The position numbers were made by a program, and so were the translations under genes. Shown here piece after piece: positions 1-4,186 of a DNA stretch of 5,097 bases. The stretch is taken from NCBI GenBank assembly GCA_964498075.1, contig CAZCGA010000264.1, positions 1 to 5,097 of the forward strand. The letters run 5' to 3'. The notes below the pieces were generated by a model, which was not told the DNA's origin, did not search any database, and was given only the letters and a program-made list of their open reading frames with translations. The stretch's first letter is position 1. Each line of letters opens with the position of its first letter. The stretch comes from CAZCGA01 sp964498075. GTDB taxonomy: Bacteria; Desulfobacterota; Binatia; HRBIN30.

Positions 1-190
1 CGGCACCGAGCGCAACTCTACATCGCGAGGTGGCTTTCTCAACGGGCTGCTAGCCCCAAGGCGGGACCGTGGCAAGGTTGGGATAGACCTCGTCTCGGGT
101 GAATCAGTCGCGCCGGATTGATCCTCAGCGCGACGGCGACTCGACGGGCGGCCAGCTGCGGCGGCTGTCGTCGAGCGACAAGCGGAGGAC
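1..190. other. Left edge, no supported gene
   Basis: I see no convincing gene in this stretch. On the plus strand two frames are open from the window edge, one to a TGA at 100-102 and one to a TGA at 119-121. Either could be the last 30-40 codons of a gene starting outside the window, but neither short peptide is recognisable. A minus-strand open frame that crosses into the acetyltransferase gene has the Arg/Pro/Ala-rich composition of a high-GC shadow. The only structure noted is a small dyad at 166-180, just after the acetyltransferase stop. Confidence 0.4.
166..180 (-). terminator. Weak hairpin after GNAT gene
   Basis: The 5-bp arms TGTCG (166-170) and CGACA (176-180) flank a TCGAG loop, 10 bases past the acetyltransferase stop codon on the minus strand. 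No T-run follows on that strand, so it is at best a weak or factor-assisted terminator. A 5-bp stem is also not rare by chance in DNA this GC-rich. Confidence 0.2.
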
Positions 191-727
191 TCATGAGCAT
201 GAGACGGTCGCGTTGGGGACGGCGCTCTTGAACGAGTAGACACGCCACGCGTGCGGGCTACCAGGGCGCGTGCTCGCAGAGAACGCGCCACCGGTGTACT
301 CGCGGATCACAGCCTCCCAGAAGGGCAGACCAGGCCGATTCCCTTCGGAGACCCGCACGACCCATTGGCCGGGAATGCGATCCCAAAGCAGAAGCGCCGC
401 CTGGCGACCAACGCCAGAGCGACGGTGGCGACGCAGGACGAAGAACTCGGCCAGGTCGAGGTCGTTCGGATCATCCGTCGCCGGCGATCCGCGGGTGGCC
501 AGGGCGAAGCCGGCAATGCGCGCCGCAGACCGAATCAGAAACGGAAAGCGCCGCTCGGGCTCTGACCAGTAGAGCGGCAGCTTGTCGTAGCCGAACCGCC
601 CTTCGGCCCCGACTTCGACGGGAAAGATCTCGCTCAGATCGTGGATGTAGAGCTCCAAGAGATTGGAGAGCAACGCAGCGTCAGCCCGCGTCGCGCGTTC
701 AAGGACGACCTCTTGCGTATTGATCAT
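191..727 (-). CDS. GNAT-family N-acetyltransferase
   Basis: Predicted cytoplasmic acetyl-CoA-dependent N-acetyltransferase of 178 residues, a usual single-domain GNAT length. The N-terminus (VVLERATRADAALLSNLLELY, about residues 7-27) fits the first strand and helix of the fold. The segment DLAEFFVLRRHRRSGVG (91-107) is motif A: a beta-strand running into RRSGVG, which matches the R/Q-x-x-G-x-G/A loop that grips the acetyl-CoA pyrophosphate. NRPGLPFWEAVI (130-141) fits motif B, with the usual aromatic before the last strand. The overall pattern resembles the 'predicted acetyltransferase' group COG5628; that is from memory. The substrate is unknown. I chose the ATG at 725-727 because GGAGAG (740-735) lies 7 bases upstream. 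A GTG two codons earlier (731-733) overlaps the ribosome site and is less likely. It is monocistronic here and divergent from rlpA. Confidence 0.88.
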   Translation of the reverse strand: MINTQEVVLERATRADAALLSNLLELYIHDLSEIFPVEVGAEGRFGYDKLPLYWSEPERRFPFLIRSAARIAGFALATRGSPATDDPNDLDLAEFFVLRRHRRSGVGRQAALLLWDRIPGQWVVRVSEGNRPGLPFWEAVIREYTGGAFSASTRPGSPHAWRVYSFKSAVPNATVSCS

Positions 728-734
728 GCCCACT

Positions 735-740
735 CTCTCC
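735..740 (-). promoter_or_regulatory. Shine-Dalgarno of GNAT gene
   Basis: On the minus strand GGAGAG lies 7 bases before the ATG at 725-727. This spacing decides between that ATG and the in-frame GTG at 731-733, which would leave almost no gap to the site. It contrasts with rlpA and the glycosidase, where no such site is visible. Confidence 0.65.
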
Positions 741-803
741 GGTCGTCGATTCCCGGCAGCTCTGGCACCTCGTAGGTCACCAACTGCTCACCGGCCGTGG
801 GGC

Positions 804-832
804 TTCATACAACATCAACGGCGCTGTACCAA
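804..832 (-). promoter_or_regulatory. Possible sigma70 promoter for GNAT gene
   Basis: Read on the minus strand, TTGGTA (832-827) and TATGAA (809-804) each match the sigma70 consensus at 4 of 6 positions and are separated by exactly 17 bases. The start site would fall near 797, giving a leader of about 70 bases before the SD-led ATG at 727. The matches are weak, so this is only a candidate. Its -35 box lies inside the GTACC/GGTAC inverted repeat at 826-844. Confidence 0.3.
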
Positions 833-844
833 ACGCGTCGGTAC
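826..844. repeat. GTACC...GGTAC inverted repeat between divergent genes
   Basis: GTACC (826-830) and GGTAC (840-844) form an inverted repeat with a 9-base centre containing ACGCGT. Because GTAC is self-complementary, the same bases also read as a direct repeat of GTACCA (826-831 and 841-846) with a 15-base period. It lies in the GNAT/rlpA divergent region, over the candidate GNAT -35 and about 15 bases upstream of the rlpA -35. That is a plausible place for a shared operator, but no regulator is visible nearby. Confidence 0.3.
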
Positions 845-849
845 CACCC

Positions 850-881
850 ATGGATCAATGGACCGATGCACCGATTCTCCG
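850..881. repeat. Imperfect 8-bp tandem repeat upstream of rlpA
   Basis: Four consecutive 8-base units can be lined up: ATGGATCA (850-857), ATGGACCG (858-865), ATGCACCG (866-873) and ATTCTCCG (874-881). Units 2 and 3 differ at one base; units 1 and 4 are more diverged. The array spans the -35 box and spacer of the rlpA promoter and ends just before the TATAAT. It could be a slipped-strand expansion or simply chance. Confidence 0.35.
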
Positions 882-887
882 TATAAT
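859..887 (+). promoter_or_regulatory. Sigma70-type promoter of rlpA, apparently leaderless
   Basis: A perfect -10 hexamer TATAAT (882-887) is preceded by a 17-base spacer and the -35 box TGGACC (859-864), which matches TTGACA at 4 of 6 positions. The rlpA ATG begins at 896, only 8 bases after the -10. Transcription would therefore start at or within about 2 bases of the start codon. No Shine-Dalgarno is present in 870-895; the CCACCTCC just before the ATG is the complement of one. This would drive both rlpA and the coupled protease gene. Confidence 0.6.
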
Positions 888-895
888 CCACCTCC

Positions 896-1552
896 ATGTG
901 GCGACGTGGGGTGGTTGGGGTATTGGTCTTGGCGGTCGCGCTCCCCGGTTGTGGGTTCATCTTCGGACGGTCGAAGGCGCCGATGTCGTCACGTCCCGGA
1001 GCGGTGGAGACCGGTACGGCGTCGTGGTACGGGCCCGGCTTTCACGGCAACCGCACCTCCAGCGGCGAGATCTACGATCAGTACGACCTGACCGCGGCGC
1101 ATCAGACGCTGCCGCTGGGAACGCGCGTCGCGGTGACCAACCTCGACAACAGTAAGCAGGTCGAAGTACGGATCAATGATCGCGGACCGTTCGTGAAGGG
1201 GCGCAGCATCGATCTTTCGTATGCGGCCGCACGGACCATCGGCATGCTCGGTCCCGGTACTGTGCGCGTGCGCATCGAGGTGCTCGGCGAGTCGAACGTG
1301 CGGCTCGCGTCGGCGGCCTATACCGTGCAAGTGGGTTCGTTTGCGGATCACGAGAACGCGATGCGGCTCAAGGGCAGCTTGGCGAAACGCTTCGACGGCG
1401 TCTACGTGGCGACCTTGAACGGGACAGTGGGGCGCTACTATCGCGTCCGCGTCGGCCGCTTCGGCAAGCGCGAAGACGCGGTGGCGTTTGCCCATTCGGT
1501 CACCCCGCTCGGCTTGCCCGCCATCATCGTGGAGGACGGGGCGACACCATGA
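896..1552 (+). CDS. rlpA: RlpA-family septal lytic transglycosylase lipoprotein with SPOR domain
   Basis: A 218-residue outer-membrane lipoprotein predicted to cleave peptidoglycan strands lacking stem peptides, as described for RlpA in cell separation. Residues 1-18 are a lipoprotein signal peptide: WRR, a hydrophobic stretch, then the lipobox LPGC with Cys19. Gly follows the Cys, so inner-membrane retention by Asp is not expected. Residues 39-130 are the double-psi beta-barrel core: TGTASWYGPGFHG (39-51), HQTLPLGTRVAVTNL (69-83), VRINDRGPF (91-99) and RSIDLSYAAA (103-112). Glu58, His69 and Asp95 are candidate equivalents of the conserved active-site residues. Residues 140-213 (YTVQVGSFADHENA, then YYRVRVGRFGKREDA) are a SPOR domain, which binds denuded septal glycans. 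The protein is shorter than many RlpA proteins because the linkers are short, but it is complete. The ATG at 896 is supported by the charged signal-peptide start and the promoter just upstream. Its stop overlaps the next start. Confidence 0.95.
   Translation: MWRRGVVGVLVLAVALPGCGFIFGRSKAPMSSRPGAVETGTASWYGPGFHGNRTSSGEIYDQYDLTAAHQTLPLGTRVAVTNLDNSKQVEVRINDRGPFVKGRSIDLSYAAARTIGMLGPGTVRVRIEVLGESNVRLASAAYTVQVGSFADHENAMRLKGSLAKRFDGVYVATLNGTVGRYYRVRVGRFGKREDAVAFAHSVTPLGLPAIIVEDGATP
1531..1535 (+). promoter_or_regulatory. Shine-Dalgarno-like GGAGG before CPBP protease start
   Basis: GGAGG lies within the last codons of rlpA, 13 bases before the ATG at 1549. The gap is longer than ideal, so initiation probably depends partly on ribosomes finishing rlpA at the overlapping ATGA. 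Confidence 0.45.
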
Positions 1553-2181
1553 GCGCGCCGGCCCCAGGCGTGGGCCGCTACCGACCCGTCGCCGAAGCGC
1601 TGGCGCTGCTGCTCCTCACCTTCCCGCTCGCCGTCGGGTTCCGCATCCCTGAGCTGTGGTTCCTGGTGCCGTTCGCGGTGCTCACCTTCAACAGGCGCTC
1701 GTCTGCAACCTACGGCCTGACGCTGCGGCGTCCCGGCGGTCTTGGATTCCACGCGGCCGTGATCGCCGGCGTCTTCATTCCCTACGTGCTGCTGCACTAC
1801 CTCTTCGAGCACCTGCGGTCGGGCGCTCAGTTCCACTTCACGCTGCCGCCGTCGTTCTTCGCATCGGCGCTCGACCCGACCCTGATGGTCGCCTTCGCAG
1901 AGGAGTTCTTCTTCCGCGGTTACTTGCAGACGCAGTTCGATCGGGTCTACGGGACACCGTACCGGCTTCTCGGGGCACAGTGCGGTGTCGGCCTGCCGGT
2001 GGCCGCGGCGCTGTTCGGGCTGTGCCATCTGACGTACGGAGCTGTGGGGCTCGACCGCTTCTTCCCCGGCCTGCTCTACGGCTGGCTGCGGGCGCGGACC
2101 GACACCATCGCCGTGCCGACGCTGTACCACGCGGCGAGCAACCTGCTGATGCAGATCATGGTGGCGAGCCTGACGCCGTGA
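1549..2181 (+). CDS. CPBP (CAAX/Abi-like) intramembrane glutamic protease
   Basis: A 210-residue polytopic inner-membrane protein of the CPBP (CAAX protease and bacteriocin-processing, Abi) family, related to Rce1. Hydrophobic segments lie at about 14-30, 34-47, 67-85, 147-166, 170-182 and 187-207, with the active-site helix near 110-127. The three diagnostic motifs are all present: EEFFFRG (118-124; E118, E119, R123), FGLCH (156-160; H160) and HAASN (194-198; H194, N198). It should therefore be catalytically competent and cut a substrate within or next to the membrane. The substrate is unknown; relatives process prenylated proteins, bacteriocin peptides or C-terminal sorting signals. I see no sorting tail on the neighbouring gene products. 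The ATG overlaps the rlpA TGA as ATGA, so the two are co-transcribed and translationally coupled. It ends 5 bases from the convergent glycosidase gene. Confidence 0.9.
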   Translation: MSAPAPGVGRYRPVAEALALLLLTFPLAVGFRIPELWFLVPFAVLTFNRRSSATYGLTLRRPGGLGFHAAVIAGVFIPYVLLHYLFEHLRSGAQFHFTLPPSFFASALDPTLMVAFAEEFFFRGYLQTQFDRVYGTPYRLLGAQCGVGLPVAAALFGLCHLTYGAVGLDRFFPGLLYGWLRARTDTIAVPTLYHAASNLLMQIMVASLTP

Positions 2182-2194
2182 TCCGCTCACGGCG
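2174..2194. terminator. Hairpin spanning both convergent stop codons
   Basis: The perfect 8-bp arms CGCCGTGA (2174-2181) and TCACGGCG (2187-2194) enclose the 5-base loop TCCGC. The plus-strand protease stop (TGA, 2179-2181) lies in one arm and the minus-strand glycosidase stop (TGA read from 2189-2187) lies in the other, so the two stops pair. The dyad can form in either transcript. No T-run follows on either strand, so it would be a non-canonical or bidirectional terminator, or a 3'-end protecting structure. A second GC palindrome (2194-2203) adjoins it. Confidence 0.5.
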
Positions 2195-3929
2195 CGGCGC
2201 CGCCAGCCTCGACCTTCAATGCAATGTCGGTGGTGAAGGACGGGACGTTGAGTTGCCGCGTGCCGCCATCCACCGCTAGCGCCGCCAACACATCGCCGGT
2301 CTGAGGACTGATCCAGGTCGCCGTGCCGGCGAGCGGCACGTCGATGGTGATCCTGATGCCTGTGGTCGGGTTCGTGTGGTCGTTGAACGCGTGCAAGTAT
2401 GCGCTGTAGTCGGTCGGCGAACGCAGCGCGTAACCACGGACCGGTGCGCCATCGGGGCGGATCGGAAATCCCTCCATGATCGCCCGGCGGTCCACGCCAC
2501 GGGTGAACTGCTGGAGGACGCGCAGGTAGCCGCGCTCCTCGGGCCCGAGATAGATGTTGCTGGCGACTCCCGCCCGGTAGTCTTTGGCGAAGCTGGTGTT
2601 CCGGAAGATCAAGACCCCTTCATTGAAGAACGCCGTCCAGCTGCGGATACGCATGCGCAGCGCTGACCGCTCGTCCCAGTTCTGATCCGAGTTCCCTTGC
2701 TCGCCGAAGATCACCGGCTTTCCAAAAGTCTTCCAGAAGTTGATCTCGTTCTGCGTCAGGGTGTCGGACTGGAGCTCGTCCTCTTTGCGATACCAGTGGA
2801 GTGAGGTGATCTCGATGCTCGGTGGCGGCGCATCGGTCACCGGAAAGCTGGTGCTGATCGGATGCCGGTACGGATCGACGCTGCGCAAGTAGCCGCCGAT
2901 CTGGTTGTACCAGTCGTGATCGATGGCCGCCGGCGGGTTCGGATACTCGTTCATCAGCTCCCAGAAGTCGACCGAGGCGCCGTAGCGGTCGACAACGTAC
3001 TTCACGTAGCGCTGCACCGCCGCCATCTTGCTCGCGTCGGCGGCGTCGTTCGGAAAGGGCGGCGCGAAGCCGAAGATGACCATGTAGGGGCGGAGGCCGT
3101 ACTGGCGGAGCTTCTCGACGAGCTGGTCGCCGAAGCGACCTTCCTGCACCTTGTAGACGTTGCCGCTCGGGTCGATGGTGTCGTACAAGCCGAACGCGCA
3201 GGTGTCCACGCTCCAGCGGAACAGGTTCACACCCGCCGCGCCGTACGCGCCGAAGTAGGTGTCGATGTCGGTGATGCTGCCGTAGTCCGGGTCGCCGGGT
3301 TGGCGGAATCCACCATCGAATCCCCAGTTGTCGAGCGGCGAGCCGGACTGGTCCACGTCGTTGATGCAGTCGCCGATCCCGAGCGGATAGTACGGTGAGC
3401 CGTCGTCGAGCACCCAGCGGAACGCGTTGCCCGTGCGCCGTCGGACGAAGCCCGGAGCGTCCGACTCGACGACGCTGAAGGTGCCGCTGAATTGCGCCGA
3501 CTGCATCCCGTCCGAGATACTTGCCTGCCAGGTCCACTGGCCCGTCGCCGCCGGCGCGAAGCGTGCCTTCCACGTGTCGGGGCCGTAGTAGAAGCCACCC
3601 ACCGTGACCGTTGGACCCGCAGGTGGCGTCAGCGTCATCGTCACCTGCACCTGCTCCCAGGGATTGCTGTAGCCGGGGCTCGTCCAGTTGAATGTCTGCT
3701 CGAAGATCCCGTAGCGCGGCACCGTCGGCGTCAGTGCGCGGAGCGCGGCGACCACGTCGGCCGCAGTCGTCTTGCCGTCGCTGTTGGCCTCCTCGGCAGC
3801 GCACCCCGGTGTGAAGAGACACGTGATGAGACGATCGATGGGTGCGCCCCCCATTGCTGCGACACTCACACGTGCCGCGCACGGTGCCAGGAGAATGGTC
3901 ACCACCGCCACAAGCCGCACCCACCGCAT
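2187..3929 (-). CDS. Secreted GH-A-clan-like glycoside hydrolase with DUF5060 and dockerin-like N-terminus
   Basis: A 580-residue exported enzyme predicted to hydrolyse glycosidic bonds; the substrate is not deducible. Residues 1-25 are a signal peptide (MRWVRLVAVVTILLAPCAA). Residues 31-68 hold a Cys37/Cys43 pair and one EF-hand-like calcium loop (E47, N49, D51, G52, K53, D58), resembling half a dockerin. Residues 72-155 fit DUF5060, the beta-sandwich found before some glycosidases (FEQTFNWTSPGYSNPWEQV, then GFYYGPDTWKARFAP, then GQWTW). Residues 160-480 are a TIM-barrel catalytic domain. FWELMNEYPN gives the likely acid/base E328, and KPVIFGEQGN gives the likely nucleophile E410. Residues 485-575, with ATWISPQTGDVL, resemble the C-terminal 'putative collagen-binding' beta domain of apiosidase-type enzymes. 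An in-frame ATG at 4083-4085 would add 52 unrelated residues before the signal peptide, so I reject it. Exact GH family unassigned. Confidence 0.85.
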   Translation of the reverse strand: MRWVRLVAVVTILLAPCAARVSVAAMGGAPIDRLITCLFTPGCAAEEANSDGKTTAADVVAALRALTPTVPRYGIFEQTFNWTSPGYSNPWEQVQVTMTLTPPAGPTVTVGGFYYGPDTWKARFAPAATGQWTWQASISDGMQSAQFSGTFSVVESDAPGFVRRRTGNAFRWVLDDGSPYYPLGIGDCINDVDQSGSPLDNWGFDGGFRQPGDPDYGSITDIDTYFGAYGAAGVNLFRWSVDTCAFGLYDTIDPSGNVYKVQEGRFGDQLVEKLRQYGLRPYMVIFGFAPPFPNDAADASKMAAVQRYVKYVVDRYGASVDFWELMNEYPNPPAAIDHDWYNQIGGYLRSVDPYRHPISTSFPVTDAPPPSIEITSLHWYRKEDELQSDTLTQNEINFWKTFGKPVIFGEQGNSDQNWDERSALRMRIRSWTAFFNEGVLIFRNTSFAKDYRAGVASNIYLGPEERGYLRVLQQFTRGVDRRAIMEGFPIRPDGAPVRGYALRSPTDYSAYLHAFNDHTNPTTGIRITIDVPLAGTATWISPQTGDVLAALAVDGGTRQLNVPSFTTDIALKVEAGGAAP

Positions 3930-3938
3930 CGAGCGGGG

Positions 3939-3967
3939 ATTATGGCGCAAGTCGTCGTGCTTTTGAA
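3939..3967 (-). promoter_or_regulatory. Sigma70-type promoter of glycosidase gene, apparently leaderless
   Basis: Read on the minus strand, TTCAAA (3967-3962) matches -35 at 4 of 6 positions, a 17-base spacer follows, and CATAAT (3944-3939) matches -10 at 5 of 6. The ATG starts at 3929, 9 bases after the -10 box, so transcription should begin at or within about 3 bases of the start codon. No Shine-Dalgarno lies between them (CCCCGCTCG). The layout closely repeats that of rlpA. Confidence 0.5.
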
Positions 3968-4004
3968 TCTCGCTTCGACGTTGGCTCAGGGTCGCGTCAA
4001 AGTC

Positions 4005-4017
4005 TGCGCATTGCGCA
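4005..4017. promoter_or_regulatory. 13-bp dyad, possible operator upstream of glycosidase promoter
   Basis: TGCGCA, a central T, and TGCGCA again form a 13-base dyad that is symmetric apart from its middle base. It lies 37 bases upstream of the candidate -35 box, about 75-88 bases before the glycosidase start. That position would suit an activator or a distal operator. No regulator gene is nearby and the function is not shown by the sequence. Confidence 0.3.
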
Positions 4018-4168
4018 CGCCGTGGAATGGAATTCCGGTGAACGGGTGAGCAACTACATCTCGCCCAGCAGGCCGCCGATGGCACAGAATGCGGTGGAGG
4101 TGCGTATCGATCGGGAGATTGCGATCGACGACGTCACCACGGGCGCGGCAGATGTCTCGATCGCCGTT

Positions 4169-4183
4169 CGCCCAAGACGGGCG
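4169..4183 (-). terminator. Small hairpin after TPR gene
   Basis: The arms CGCCC (4169-4173) and GGGCG (4179-4183) with a 5-base loop lie 3 bases past the TAG stop of the TPR gene on the minus strand. All stem pairs are G-C. No T-run follows on the minus strand (AACGGCG), so it is a weak terminator candidate only. Confidence 0.3.
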
Positions 4184-4186
4184 CGC

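Larger units (their letters stand above)
3930..4186. other. 257-base intergenic region upstream of glycosidase
   Basis: This lies between the 3' end of the TPR gene and the glycosidase start, both on the minus strand. From the glycosidase side it holds the candidate promoter (3939-3967), a TGCGCA-T-TGCGCA dyad (4005-4017), a GGAATTCC palindrome (4029-4036), three CGATCG sites (4108-4113, 4122-4127, 4158-4163) and a small hairpin after the TPR stop (4169-4183). Frames run open through it on both strands, but none gives a recognisable protein. It is less GC-rich near 3939-4035 than the flanking genes, as expected for a regulatory region. Confidence 0.5.

Noticed and set aside
193..231. GGAGG (184-188) followed by ATG at 193 on the plus strand, a possible 12-codon peptide
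   Set aside because: It is only 12 codons, lies antisense to the acetyltransferase 3' end and has no other support. The SD-like match alone is not enough.
1438..2190. A 250-codon minus-strand frame opposite the CPBP protease gene
   Set aside because: It is antisense to the motif-rich protease and rlpA 3' end, with a Gln/Arg/Glu-rich composition and no domain. It is a high-GC shadow.
2620..3924. A 434-codon minus-strand frame inside the glycosidase gene
   Set aside because: It is a frame-shifted shadow of the glycosidase on the same strand, made largely of Arg, Gly, His and Pro. The glycosidase frame holds all the domain motifs.
3930..4085. In-frame upstream ATG giving the glycosidase 52 extra N-terminal residues
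   Set aside because: The extra residues come before a clean signal peptide, would bury it, and resemble no domain. The promoter at 3939-3967 also lies inside that stretch.
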